A DNA stretch of 64,000 bases from Halomarina halobia (GCF_029338575.1 NZ_CP119992.1:248001-312000), one strand, 5' to 3'; shown: positions 35,164 through 43,650, counted from the first letter of the stretch. The notes: generated by a model from the letters alone, not told the origin. Numbers and translations are program-made.

Positions 35164-35188
35164 CTACCGGTGTGCCGGTCGCGACGAG

Positions 35189-36376
35189 TTACCCGTATCG
35201 GATGACGTTCCCCTCCAGTTCGCGGGGGAAGTAGGTGATCCGCTCGGTCCCGTCCTCGGTGATCGCGACCGTGTCGGAGTGGCGGTAGCCCTCGGTGCCG
35301 GTGTAGAGGCCGGGTTCGATCGTGTAGACGTGGCCGGGTTCGATCAGGCGGTTTCCGGGGTCCGCCTGCGCTTCCCCCCAGCCCCTGTCGAGGTACGGGG
35401 GTTCGTGGCCGTCCATCCCGATGTTGTGCCCGACGTGGTGGCGCGCGAGGTCGGTCACCCCCTGCTCCCGGAAGTAGTCCCACACCGCCTGATCGACGTC
35501 GGCCACGGGGACGCCCGGTCCGAGCGCCTCGATGGCGATCGTCTGGGCTTCGAGCATCAGTTCGAAGTAGTGGACCTGCTCGTCGGTCGGCTCGCCGACG
35601 AACATCGTCCGTTCGAGCTCCGAGCGGTAGCCGTCGACGTTCGCCGACGCGCCGGTGATGATGACGTCGCCCTCGCGCAGCCGGCGGTTCGGGGTGTGGC
35701 CGTGCGGGAGGGCGGTCTCGCGGGCGCTGACGAACCCGGCGCGGACCGGACCGGTCCCCCGGACGCGCTCGACGTAGCGGTCGCCCAGCGCGTCGAGCAT
35801 GGCCCGCGAGGCGTCCGTCGCGGCGCGCTGGCTCACCGTCGCGGGGTGGGCACCGGGTTCTGCGTAGTCCGCGAGGTAGCGGTGGCCGAGGTTCGCCCAG
35901 CGCGCCGACTCACGGATGAGCGCCACCTCCGCCTCCGACTTCGCCCAGCGCATCCGCCACACCCAGTCCTGCCGGGTCACGTCGAGGTACGTGGAGAGAT
36001 CCGCCCCCCGGTAACCCATCGTCCCCGGAGCGCCGTCGGCGTCCGCAGCCACGGACTCGACGTCGAGATCCCGGAGCATCGAGACGGCCGTCGGGATCGG
36101 CATCCCGCCGGGGTAGTCGAAGTAGCGGTGGACGGCGTCGATGCGGGGGTTCCCGTCCACGCGCTCGACCTCGAGGCGCGGCACCGTGATCTCGGCGCGC
36201 TCCTCGGTCACGGCGAGGATCACCGGGCGCTCGGTCTGCACGTGGTGGAACCCCGTCAGGTAGGCGATGCTGGTCGCGTCGAACCACACCGCCGCGTCCG
36301 CGGGGGTCCTCGCGAGGCGGTCGCGCACGGCGGCCAGGCGCGCGTCGTACTCGCGTTCGGGGAGTCGCGTGGTCAT
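35189..36376 (-). CDS. M24 family Xaa-Pro peptidase
   Basis: 395 aa. Creatinase-like N-terminal domain (about 1-155), then the pita-bread domain with G-P-V-R-A-G-F, G-H-T-P-N-R-R-L-R-E-G-D-V-I, the metal sites G-A-S-A-N-V-D-G-Y (first Asp) and R-T-M-F-V-G, then H-H-V-G-H-N-I-G-M-D-G-H-E-P, E-P-G-L-Y and the C-terminal D-T-V-A-I-T-E-D-G. The typical M24 Asp in the first site may be represented by N-V-D. Hydrolyses proline dipeptides or X-Pro bonds. In a minus-strand set FAH - M24 - short ORF - NUP. Confidence 0.87.
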   Translation of the reverse strand: MTTRLPEREYDARLAAVRDRLARTPADAAVWFDATSIAYLTGFHHVQTERPVILAVTEERAEITVPRLEVERVDGNPRIDAVHRYFDYPGGMPIPTAVSMLRDLDVESVAADADGAPGTMGYRGADLSTYLDVTRQDWVWRMRWAKSEAEVALIRESARWANLGHRYLADYAEPGAHPATVSQRAATDASRAMLDALGDRYVERVRGTGPVRAGFVSARETALPHGHTPNRRLREGDVIITGASANVDGYRSELERTMFVGEPTDEQVHYFELMLEAQTIAIEALGPGVPVADVDQAVWDYFREQGVTDLARHHVGHNIGMDGHEPPYLDRGWGEAQADPGNRLIEPGHVYTIEPGLYTGTEGYRHSDTVAITEDGTERITYFPRELEGNVIRYG

Positions 36377-36426
36377 GCGAGTGAGTCCCGAGGTCAGCCC
36401 AAAAGGGTTATCGGCTCGCCCCGGAA

Positions 36427-37140
36427 TCACCCGACTACGTTGCGAAGCGTTCCCACGCCCTCGTAGGTGATGACGACGTCGTCCCCGCGTTCGAGGAGCC
36501 CGGGGTTCGCGGGGCTGCCGAAGGCGATCACGTCGCCGGGCAGGAGGGTGAACCGCTCTGAGAGGAACGCGATCACCTCGCGCGGCGAGAAGAGCATCTG
36601 CGCGGTCGTCGCCGACTGGCGCTCCTCGCCGGCGACGAGCGTCCGCATCTCGACGTCGGTCGGATCGACGTCCGTCTCGACGTACGGGCCGAGCGGCGCG
36701 GAGCCGTCGAAGGCCTTGCGCGCCGTCCGCCCGGGCTGGTCGAGCGCGTCGAGGTCGTTCATGATCGTGTAGCCGCGCACCGCGTCGTCGACCTCCTCCT
36801 CGCGCAGATCGTGACACCGGCGGTCGACGACCGCCGCGAGCTCCCCCGCGTAGGTGAGTTCGTCGGTGAAGGCGGGGTACTCGATGGTCGCCCCCGGCGC
36901 GAGCACGGAGACGGGCGGTTTGATGAAGAAGTCCGGCTCCGCCGGGCGGTCGTAGTCCATCTGGTCGAGCGTCGCGGCGTAGTTGCGCCCGACGCAGTAG
37001 AGCGCCGTCGGCTCGCAGGGTGCGAGCAGGTCGTACTCGTCGGGGGCGTAGCGCGCCCCGTCGGCGTCCACGATCCCGGTCTCCGGGTCGCACTCGCCGG
37101 TGACGGTGCCGTCGTCGGTCTCGATGCGTGCGAGTTTCAC
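36427..37140 (-). CDS. Fumarylacetoacetate hydrolase (FAH)-family protein with an altered metal site
   Basis: 237 aa from GTG 37140, where similarity begins (V-K-L-A-R-I-E-T-D-D-G); an ATG at 37203 is possible. C-V-G-R-N-Y-A-A, F-F-I-K-P-P-V-S-V, D-E-L-T-Y-A-G-E-L-A-A-V-V, M-N-D-L-D-A-L-D-Q and K-A-F-D-G-S-A-P-L-G-P follow the FAH order. The usual metal motif is E-x-E; here the first Glu is Ala (Y-A-G-E-L), checked in the DNA. Catalysis on a C-C bond is therefore uncertain. Confidence 0.83.
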   Translation of the reverse strand: MKLARIETDDGTVTGECDPETGIVDADGARYAPDEYDLLAPCEPTALYCVGRNYAATLDQMDYDRPAEPDFFIKPPVSVLAPGATIEYPAFTDELTYAGELAAVVDRRCHDLREEEVDDAVRGYTIMNDLDALDQPGRTARKAFDGSAPLGPYVETDVDPTDVEMRTLVAGEERQSATTAQMLFSPREVIAFLSERFTLLPGDVIAFGSPANPGLLERGDDVVITYEGVGTLRNVVG

Positions 37141-37223
37141 GCGCGACGGGTCGGACGCCGAGACGTATGAGTGAACCGGAGTGTCGGGATACTCATTTGA
37201 CACGTGGCGGTGAGTGTGGGGGT

Positions 37224-37736
37224 ATGGACCGCCGCCACTACGCCTTCGAGGGCACCGAACCCGAAATTCACGGAAACGCGCACGTCAGCAACGAGTCCAC
37301 GCTCGTCGGCGACGTCGCGATCGAATCGAACGCCAACGTCTGGCCGAACGCGGTGCTCCGGGGTGACATCGGCCCCGTCCGCGTCGGTCCCGAGTCCCAC
37401 GTCGGGGAGAACGCGACGATCCACGCCTCCACCGTCGGTCAGCGGTCGATGATCGCCGCCGGGGCGGTGCTCAACGACGCGGAGGTGGGCGACAACGTAC
37501 TCGTCGGGTTCAACGCCACCGTCAACGAGGTCGCGATCGGGGCGGGGAGCATCGTCGCCGCGGGAGCCGTCGTCCTCCAGAACACCGACGTCCCGCCACA
37601 CAGCTTCGTCCACGGCGTCCCGGCGCTGACGACGCCGCTCGAGGAGACGGGGCTGAACGCGGAGGGGCTGTTCGAGGCGTACTCGACGGGCAAGTACGCG
37701 AACCTCGCCGCCCGTCACGAAGAGCTGTTCGAGTGA
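37224..37736 (+). CDS. Left-handed beta-helix protein of the gamma-carbonic anhydrase family, lacking two zinc histidines
   Basis: 170 aa. Hexapeptide repeats span residues 15-135 (V-W-P-N-A-V-L-R-G-D-I, V-G-E-N-A-T-I-H-A, V-G-D-N-V-L-V-G-F-N-A). Canonical gamma-CA proteins have I-H...G-H-x-x-x-x-H-G; here one His remains in T-I-H-A but the following segment reads I-A-A-G-A-V-L-N-D, replacing both other ligands. The C terminus H-G-V-P-A-L is family-like. Probably not a carbonic anhydrase; could be an acyltransferase relative or scaffold. Divergent from FAH. Confidence 0.85.
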   Translation: MDRRHYAFEGTEPEIHGNAHVSNESTLVGDVAIESNANVWPNAVLRGDIGPVRVGPESHVGENATIHASTVGQRSMIAAGAVLNDAEVGDNVLVGFNATVNEVAIGAGSIVAAGAVVLQNTDVPPHSFVHGVPALTTPLEETGLNAEGLFEAYSTGKYANLAARHEELFE

Positions 37737-38410
37737 GACGCCGCGAGGACGCGCGGGAGGCCGACGACGGTCTCCGCGGAGCGACCGTCTTCCGTTCCGC
37801 GCACGGCGATCGCGCCCGCGGAACGGGAGCGTCGGGTCCACCCCGCCGCCGGCGAGACGTCGTCAGCGCCGCCCTCGCCGTCCTCGTCGGCCTCCCGTTG
37901 GCCGGTTGCGCCGGGCTGTCGGACCCGCGGGCGGCCGGCCCGACCGTGCCGGACGACGCCCGCGCCCCGATCGAACGCATCGTCCTGCGGAACAGACGGA
38001 GCCGGGAGGAGCGCTTCGGCGTGATGCTCAGGTACGGCGACGACGAGCGTCACGGGTGGGAGACCTACCGGATACCGCCGCGCGGCGTGCGGTTCGTCGA
38101 GGTGCGACCCCCCGACGCGCCCGACGCGCCCGACGCGCCCGACGTCCCCGATGCGCTCGGCGCGGCCGGGGCGCTCGACGCGCCTGCCGCCCCCGACGCC
38201 CCCGGGACGTTCACGATCGTCGGACGCTCGAACGCCAGCGGCGCGCAGGCGGTCGTCGAGTTCGACCCGACGGACCGGACGGCCGCCGACGGTGGGTTCG
38301 AGGTCGTCTTCGTCGTCGAACGCGACGGCGACGTCCGGGCCGCGCTCGCCCGCACGGGGGACGGCGCGAACGCGCCGACGAACGAAGCCGACCGGAACGC
38401 TACGGGCTGA
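37733..38410 (+). CDS. Probable Tat lipoprotein with D-A-P repeat
   Basis: 225 aa from GTG 37733, overlapping the preceding stop (GTGA). The N terminus is Arg-rich, ending R-R-R-R-D-V-V-S-A-A-L-A-V-L-V-G-L-P-L-A-G-C, a Tat-like signal with lipobox L-A-G-C. A globular part (about 75-120) has F-G-V-M-L-R-Y-G-D-D-E-R. Three 9-bp GACGCGCCC units encode a D-A-P tract near residue 130. The last 50 residues form a beta-like domain. Envelope protein of unknown function. Its 3' end overlaps the convergent SRAP gene by 11 bp. Confidence 0.72.
   Translation: MRRREDAREADDGLRGATVFRSAHGDRARGTGASGPPRRRRDVVSAALAVLVGLPLAGCAGLSDPRAAGPTVPDDARAPIERIVLRNRRSREERFGVMLRYGDDERHGWETYRIPPRGVRFVEVRPPDAPDAPDAPDVPDALGAAGALDAPAAPDAPGTFTIVGRSNASGAQAVVEFDPTDRTAADGGFEVVFVVERDGDVRAALARTGDGANAPTNEADRNATG
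38114..38140 (+). repeat. Tandem repeat GACGCGCCC x3
   Basis: Three exact 9-bp units and a fourth degenerate one, encoding Asp-Ala-Pro repeats in the lipoprotein linker. Confidence 0.75.
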
Positions 38411-39107
38411 CCTCCTCGACGACTGCGGGCGAGTCGTTCGTGGGGTCGTTCACCAGCGTCGAGACCGGATAGGCGCGCAGTTCGTCGTCCGCGGGCGGGT
38501 CGAACGCCTCGACCCGCTCGCCGTCGAGCCACGCAGCCTCGTCGTCGCGGCGGAGGAGCAGCGCCATCCGGTGGTGGTAGTCCGCGAGGAGGGGCGTCGG
38601 CTCGCGCGTCACGATCGTGAACGTCTCCAGCGGTTCGACGCTCCGGGCCGGTCCGGTCCTCACGTCGTCCGCGCCGCCCGCGAACGCGTCGAGTCCCGTC
38701 TGTGTCACCTCCGGCGTCCACGTCTCCCACAGGCCAGCGAGCGCGAAGGGTTCCCCGTCGCGGCGGGTGATGCGGTGGGGGCGCTTGCCGGCGTCGGTCT
38801 CGACCCACTCGTAGAAGCCGTCCGCGAGCACGAGACAGCGCCGCTCGGCGTAGGCGTCGCGGAACGCCGGCTTCTCGCCGAGCGTCTCCGCGCGGGCGTT
38901 GATGAACCCGCCCGACGGGTCGTCGGCCCACGACGGGACCAGCCCCCAGCGCGCCCCGGTGATCGCGTCGCGCGAGGCATCACGGATCACGGGGAGGGAC
39001 TGGCCCGGCGCGGCGTTGTAGCGCGGGCGGGGGTCGGCGACGAACGCGGCGTCGAAGCGCTCCTCCAGTTCCTCTGGCGGGGCGAAGATGCTGTAGCGAC
39101 CGCACAT
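38400..39107 (-). CDS. SRAP/YedK-HMCES family protein
   Basis: 235 aa. Begins M-C-G-R-Y-S; Cys2 becomes the active-site nucleophile that crosslinks abasic sites in single-stranded DNA once Met1 is removed. Also seen: Y-N-A-A-P-G-Q-S-L, W-G-L-V-P-S-W, I-N-A-R-A-E-T, R-C-L-V-L-A-D-G-F-Y-E-W and T-P-L-L-A-D-Y-H-H-R-M-A. Protects stalled forks. Start is fixed by the obligatory Cys at position 2. Confidence 0.93.
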   Translation of the reverse strand: MCGRYSIFAPPEELEERFDAAFVADPRPRYNAAPGQSLPVIRDASRDAITGARWGLVPSWADDPSGGFINARAETLGEKPAFRDAYAERRCLVLADGFYEWVETDAGKRPHRITRRDGEPFALAGLWETWTPEVTQTGLDAFAGGADDVRTGPARSVEPLETFTIVTREPTPLLADYHHRMALLLRRDDEAAWLDGERVEAFDPPADDELRAYPVSTLVNDPTNDSPAVVEEVSP

Positions 39108-39202
39108 ACCCGGAGGAGGGACGGAGGGGTGATGACCGTACGGGTGCCGCCCCGACGGACGGGGCATGCGACAGAACAGCTAACACACCGCTGGCCGAAC
39201 GG

Positions 39203-39640
39203 CGGTCGTGCTTTCCGAGTGCGAAGCACGCCGCGCCGCACCTCCGGGCGAGCGACCGGGGGAGCCTCGTCACGATCTCCTCGATCGCCGGGAAGAAGCC
39301 CTACCCCCTCAGGTCGCCCTACGCCGCCTCGAAGATGGCCGTCATCGGTCTCACGCGGGCGCTCGCGTTCGAACTCGGCTCGGACGACGTCACCGTCAAC
39401 GCGGTCTGCCCCGGGGCCGTCGAGGGCGACCGCATCGAGCGCGTCTTCGAGGATCGGGCCCGCGAAATGGGCGTGAGCGTCGAGGAGGCCAAGCGATCGA
39501 CGATCCTCGACGACCAGCCGATCGAGGAACTCGTCCCCCCGGCGGAGGTGGCCGAACTGGTCGCCCACCTCGCCGGACCGCACGCCCGGCACGTCACCGC
39601 CCAGGACATCAACGTGGACTCGGGGGCGACCTGGTACTGA
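39203..39640 (+). pseudogene. SDR-family oxidoreductase, 5'-truncated
   Basis: The in-frame reading H-A-A-P-H-L-R-A-S-D-R-G-S-L-V-T-I-S-S-I-A-G-K-K-P and on through S-P-Y-A-A-S-K (Y-x-x-x-K catalytic pair), V-N-A-V-C-P-G-A-V and D-S-G-A-T-W-Y to the stop at 39640 is the C-terminal half of a short-chain dehydrogenase. The Rossmann G-x-x-x-G-x-G and earlier strands are absent and the sequence upstream is the SRAP promoter region. Translation could start only at ATG 39335, giving 101 aa that lack nucleotide binding. Confidence 0.8.
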
Positions 39641-39788
39641 TCCGGCGAGTTGATCAGCAGACGAACCGGTTTGCGGACGAGCGGAACGGCGGATCGAGGA
39701 ACGCGGGAGCGGAGGATCGCGGTCGGTTGTGCGTCGTATCCGCCCACCCGGACCCATCGCTATACGCGACTGTCGCCTCTCTCCAGTC

Positions 39789-40451
39789 ATGGAGAACAGA
39801 CGCGCGTTCCTCGCGGGCGTCGGCCTCGCCGCGAGCGGCGCGCTCGCCGGATGTCTCGGACTGGGAGGCGGGCGCTCGGAGACCGATCTCGACGCGCACC
39901 CGGCGGCGGCGGGCGCGACCGACGAACCGCGGCTCGGCCCGCCGCTCGAGGAGGCGCGCGCGGTCATCGTCGCGTTCGAGGACCCCTCGTGCACGACCTG
40001 CCGTCGCTTCGAGACGACCACGTTCCCGCGGATCGAGTCCGACCTCGTCGGCTCGGGCGAGGTCGCGTTCGTCTATCGGCTCCTCCCGATCGTCTTCCCG
40101 TGGGGGGAGCCGGCCGCGCAGGCGCTCGAGGCCACCTACGATCGGAGCGCCGAGGCGTTCTGGGCGCTCAAGGCGCACTACTACGCGGAGCAGGACGCCT
40201 TCGGCTCCGACACCGTCCTCGACCGGACCGGGGCGTTCCTCGCGCGGGAGACCGACGTGGACGCGGCGGGCGTCGTCGCGGACGCCCGCGAGGAGCGCTT
40301 CGACGACCGCGTGCGGGAGGACGTGCGCGCCGCCGAGGAGGCGGGCGCGAGCGCGACGCCGACGTTCTACCTCTTTCGCGAGGGGGAGTTCCTGACGCGG
40401 GCGGTGGGCGCGAAGGACTACGCGGTGTTCGAGCGCGCGCTCGGTGGGTGA
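39789..40451 (+). CDS. Thioredoxin-fold (DsbA-like) Tat lipoprotein
   Basis: 220 aa. M-E-N-R-R-A-F-L-A-G-V-G...A-L-A-G-C-L-G is a Tat signal with lipobox. The thioredoxin-like domain has F-E-D-P-S-C-T-T-C-R-R-F with Cys68 and Cys71, an E-x(n)-helical insertion, and the cis-Pro strand A-S-A-T-P-T-F-Y-L-F. Likely an extracytoplasmic thiol-disulfide protein. The next gene, overlapping or 1 bp away, encodes a membrane protein with its own C-x-x-C. Confidence 0.88.
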   Translation: MENRRAFLAGVGLAASGALAGCLGLGGGRSETDLDAHPAAAGATDEPRLGPPLEEARAVIVAFEDPSCTTCRRFETTTFPRIESDLVGSGEVAFVYRLLPIVFPWGEPAAQALEATYDRSAEAFWALKAHYYAEQDAFGSDTVLDRTGAFLARETDVDAAGVVADAREERFDDRVREDVRAAEEAGASATPTFYLFREGEFLTRAVGAKDYAVFERALGG

Positions 40452-40452
40452 G

Positions 40453-41034
40453 ATGGTCCGGCTGCCCACGCGCGCCCGCGACTGGCGGCTGACGGCCCGG
40501 ACGGTCCGTCTCGTCCTCACCGTCCCTAGCTACGCCCTGCTGGCACTGGTCGTCGCGGCGTTCGGGTTGACGCTGTTCGTCCTCTCGCTCAGCCCGGGGC
40601 TCTTCGGGTTCCTCGCGGGCGGGGCGCTGCCGCTCGGCGACCGCCTCGCGATACTGCTCTCGCTCTACCCGTTCGTCGGGACGGAGTTCGGGCCGGTGGC
40701 CGGCGGCCTGCTCGTCGGCGTGTCGCTCCTGTTCGGCGCGAACGTCGCCACGCTCGTCTACCACCTGCGGGAGCACGACCTCTCGGCGCGGGAGGGCGGC
40801 GCGAGCGCCGTCGGCCTGATCCTCGGGACGCTCGGCGCGGGCTGTGCGGCCTGCGGGACGGCGATCCTCGCGGGCGTCCTCTCGCTGTTCGGCCTCCCGG
40901 CGGCGCTCACGTTCCTCCCGCTGGAGGGACTGGAGTTCGCCCTGCTCGCGCTCGTCGCGCTCGCGCTCTCGACGTACTGGCTCGCGGACGGGATGCGCGG
41001 CGGCGAGGTGAACGGCTGTCCCGTGGAACTCTAG
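40453..41034 (+). CDS. Polytopic membrane protein with intramembrane CxxC
   Basis: 193 aa, five to six helices. The conserved-looking G-T-L-G-A-G-C-A-A-C-G-T-A-I motif places Cys131 and Cys134 in or near a helix. A late Cys occurs in N-G-C-P-V-E-L at the C terminus. Start ATG 40453 follows the upstream stop by one base; a GTG at 40444 is possible. Coupling to the DsbA-like lipoprotein suggests a redox relay; I know similar haloarchaeal proteins only as uncharacterised. Confidence 0.75.
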   Translation: MVRLPTRARDWRLTARTVRLVLTVPSYALLALVVAAFGLTLFVLSLSPGLFGFLAGGALPLGDRLAILLSLYPFVGTEFGPVAGGLLVGVSLLFGANVATLVYHLREHDLSAREGGASAVGLILGTLGAGCAACGTAILAGVLSLFGLPAALTFLPLEGLEFALLALVALALSTYWLADGMRGGEVNGCPVEL

Positions 41035-41122
41035 CGCGAGTTGTCTACCTCGGGACGCGCGGGCGACCGCGACGCGACTTCCTCCTCGCTTCGCACGGCA
41101 CGTCGGACGTTCACGCCCTCGA

Positions 41123-41130
41123 TTATAAAT
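41123..41130 (+). promoter_or_regulatory. TATA box for the 128-aa gene
   Basis: TTATAAAT, about 27 bp before GTG 41154; the clearest box in this part of the window and decisive for a GTG start. Confidence 0.7.
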
Positions 41131-41153
41131 CGGATGACGGAGAATGGAGTCGT

Positions 41154-41540
41154 GTGGCAGACGCGTCCGACGACCCGTCGTTTCGCATCCCGGCCCGTCC
41201 CCAGCGGCGGTTCTCCTCGACGACCGTCGAGCACGACGGCGGGGTGGTCTTCGCGCTCGTCCCCGACGGGGACCACGACGACGACGCGCTCGACGCGCTC
41301 GTCACGCGGGTGCTCGACGACGGGCCGTACCGCTACGGCGACTGGTTCGACCTCCCCCTCCCGCTCTACCTCGTCCACGACGACGGGACGGGCGACACCT
41401 TCCGGGTGGTCGTCCGGGGACGGGCGGTCGAACTCCACGTCCTCCCCGAGACGGAGTCGGCCGGGTTGCGCGCGCTGTACGACCGACTCGTGAGCGCGAC
41501 CGACTGCGAGTGGGCCGTCGAGTGTCGCGTCGACGCGTGA
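41154..41540 (+). CDS. Conserved-looking hypothetical protein
   Basis: 128 aa from GTG 41154, selected by the TATA box. Acidic; alternating beta strands and one helix, with P-Y-R-Y-G-D-W-F-D-L-P-L-P-L-Y-L-V-H-D and a C-terminal D-R-L-V-S-A-T-D. No family recognised. The ornithine cyclodeaminase gene begins 43 bp downstream. Confidence 0.6.
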   Translation: MADASDDPSFRIPARPQRRFSSTTVEHDGGVVFALVPDGDHDDDALDALVTRVLDDGPYRYGDWFDLPLPLYLVHDDGTGDTFRVVVRGRAVELHVLPETESAGLRALYDRLVSATDCEWAVECRVDA

Positions 41541-41583
41541 CGGAGTCACAACCGATTTGAGCCGTCCCCGCCGACCGAGAGGC

Positions 41584-42825
41584 ATGACAGTCTCCCGCGT
41601 CGTCGAACTGGAGGGGCACATCATCGACTCGGGGATGATGGGTGCCGCCTTCGGGATCGTCATGGACATGGGCGGGTCGTTCGAGGTGGACGAGTTCGAG
41701 ATCGGTCGCTCGAAGACCGAGGGGTCCTACGCGCGGCTCACCGTCTTCGCGGACACCGAGGACGACCTCCAGCCCATCGTCCACGAACTCCACGGGATCG
41801 GCGCGAACCCCGCCGATCCCAGGGACGCCACGCTCGCGCCCGCCCCGGCCGACAGGGTCGTCCCGAAGGGGTTCTACTCGACGACGAACCACCCGACCGA
41901 CGTCCGCTACGAGGGCGAGTGGCTCCCCGTCGAGCGCGTCGAGATGGACTGCGCGATCGTGGTCGACCCCGAGGCCGAGGGCGGGCCGCGGGCGTACACG
42001 AAGGTGCTCAACGCCGTCGAGGCGGGCGACCTCGTGGTGACCGCGGAGGCGGGCGTCCGCGTCCGGCCGCCCGAGCGCCCACGGGGCGACGGCAGCCCCT
42101 TCGGGTTCATGCAGGGGGGCGTCTCCGCCGAGCGCCCCTCCGAGTCCACGATCGCGAAGATCGCCGAGTCCATCCGCGAGGTCAAGGAGGAGGGCGGGAC
42201 GGTGCTCGCCGTCTGCGGTCCCGCGCTCATTCACTCCGGCGCGCGGGAGGCGCTCGCGCGACTCGTCCGCGAGGGCTACGTCGACATGCTCTCGGCGGGC
42301 AACGGCTTCGCGGTCCACGATCTCGAACACGACCTCTACGGCACCTCGCTGGGGATGGACACGGAGACGCTCGACCACCCGCGGAAGGGCCACAAGCACC
42401 ACATCTACACCATCAGCGAGATCATCCGGGTGGGATCCATCCGCGAGGCGGTGGAGTCGGGGCTCGTCGAGTCGGGCGTGATGTACGAGTGCGTCAGAAA
42501 CGACGTCCCCTTCGTCCTCGCGGGGTCGATCCGCGACGACGGTCCGCTGCCGGACACCATCACGGACGCGATCGAGGCGCAGAACGCCATCCGCGAGCAG
42601 GCCCACGAGGCCGACATGGTGCTGCTGCTCTCGACGCTGCTCCACTCGGTGGCGGTGGGCAACTGCCTCCCCTCGACGACGCGGGTGGTCTGCGTGGACA
42701 TCAACCCGGCGACGGTGACGCAACTGCTCGACAGGGGGAGCGCGCAGGCCGTCGGGATGGTGACCGACATCGGGACGTTCGTCCCGATCCTCGCCGAACA
42801 CGTCATCTACGGCGGCCGCGAGTAG
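41584..42825 (+). CDS. LOR/SDH-domain archaeal ornithine cyclodeaminase (TIGR00300 type)
   Basis: 413 aa. The N-terminal LOR/SDH-type domain (E-L-E-G-H-I-I-D-S-G-like start, D-D-L-Q-P-I-V-H-E-L-H) is followed by a Rossmann-like portion with H-S-G-A-R-E-A-L, S-A-G-N-G-F-A-V-H-D-L-E and V-D-I-N-P-A-T-V. The family includes the archaeal enzyme that turns ornithine to proline with release of ammonia using NAD, unrelated to bacterial Ocd. Preceded by a 128-aa gene on the same strand. Confidence 0.87.
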   Translation: MTVSRVVELEGHIIDSGMMGAAFGIVMDMGGSFEVDEFEIGRSKTEGSYARLTVFADTEDDLQPIVHELHGIGANPADPRDATLAPAPADRVVPKGFYSTTNHPTDVRYEGEWLPVERVEMDCAIVVDPEAEGGPRAYTKVLNAVEAGDLVVTAEAGVRVRPPERPRGDGSPFGFMQGGVSAERPSESTIAKIAESIREVKEEGGTVLAVCGPALIHSGAREALARLVREGYVDMLSAGNGFAVHDLEHDLYGTSLGMDTETLDHPRKGHKHHIYTISEIIRVGSIREAVESGLVESGVMYECVRNDVPFVLAGSIRDDGPLPDTITDAIEAQNAIREQAHEADMVLLLSTLLHSVAVGNCLPSTTRVVCVDINPATVTQLLDRGSAQAVGMVTDIGTFVPILAEHVIYGGRE

Positions 42826-42897
42826 CCCGCAGGTCCGGCGTGTTCGACGGGTTACGACGGGTTTCGGCGGGTTCCGGAGGGGGGGCCGGGCGACGCG

Positions 42898-43296
42898 CTA
42901 CCGGCCGTCGGTCAGCGGGACGGCGACGACCGGTCGCTCGGTGCTCAACAGGAGGTCCTGGGCGGTGCTCCCGAAGATGATCTTCCCCGTCGGGTTGCGC
43001 TTTCTGACGCCGATGACCAGTTCGTCGGCGTCGTACTCCTCGGCCGCGGCCAGCAGGTCCTCGGCGGGGCTGTTCCCGCGGACGAACTGGTGGGTCGCGA
43101 CCGAGCAGTCGAGTCCCTCCTCGAAGGGGCCGAGCGCCTCGGTTCCCTCGCGAACGTCGTCGCCGCTCGTGTCGTCACCCCCCTTCTGCGAGTTGACCAC
43201 GTACACCTCGTCGGTGGTCGCGACCCGATCCCGGAGGTACGAGAGCAGGCGCTCGCTCGTCTCCACGCCGTTCGTTCCGACAACGAATCGTGCCAT
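42898..43296 (-). CDS. UspA-like universal stress protein
   Basis: 132 aa. M-A-R-F-V-V-G-T-N-G-V-E-T-S start, D-A-D-E-L-V-I-G-V-R-K-R-N-P-T-G-K-I-I-F-G-S-T-A ATP loop (G-x-x-x-x-x-x-x-G-S-T) and R-P-V-V-A-V-P close. A G-A-T-A-T-A-C-G box on the minus strand at 43320-43327 is 24-31 bp upstream. Stand-alone stress protein. Confidence 0.85.
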   Translation of the reverse strand: MARFVVGTNGVETSERLLSYLRDRVATTDEVYVVNSQKGGDDTSGDDVREGTEALGPFEEGLDCSVATHQFVRGNSPAEDLLAAAEEYDADELVIGVRKRNPTGKIIFGSTAQDLLLSTERPVVAVPLTDGR

Positions 43297-43319
43297 GTCC
43301 GATGAACACCCGCTGCTAT

Positions 43320-43327
43320 GATATACG
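43320..43327 (-). promoter_or_regulatory. TATA box for the UspA gene
   Basis: Reads CGTATATC on the minus strand; spacing 24-31 bp to the start at 43296. Confidence 0.6.
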
Positions 43328-43599
43328 TCTTCGCCCCACACGGGCGTGACGGACGCCCGAGACGTACCCTCCGTGGGCGAGTACTCCCGGACCGCTACGG
43401 ACGGCTCTTCCGGCGCTATCTGAGCCGTGCGTACCGTCCACGAGGACCGCAGTGGCGAACGGCCGGCAGCGCCGGCCGTGAGTGAGGCCGACGGCCGAGC
43501 GAGCGGACGCGCCGAATCCCCGACCGCAGTTCCCGCGAGCCGGCGGCGAGCGGGAGCACGCCAGACGAGCACCGCGAGTCCGGCGGTGGGAGTGAGGCG

Positions 43600-43650
43600 C
43601 GGTTTTAGTCCAGGTTTCGCCAGCGAGCGAGCGCGAGGGAGCGCAGTAAA
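43600..43650. repeat. Intergenic repeat, copy A
   Basis: GGTTTTAGTCCAGGTTTCGCC-like block followed by AGCGAGCGAGCG; diverged counterpart of the block near 43895. Confidence 0.5.

Noticed and set aside
36427..37203. Tandem DNA-level duplication between FAH and neighbouring genes
   Set aside because: Similar short GC-rich words only; no aligned repeat.
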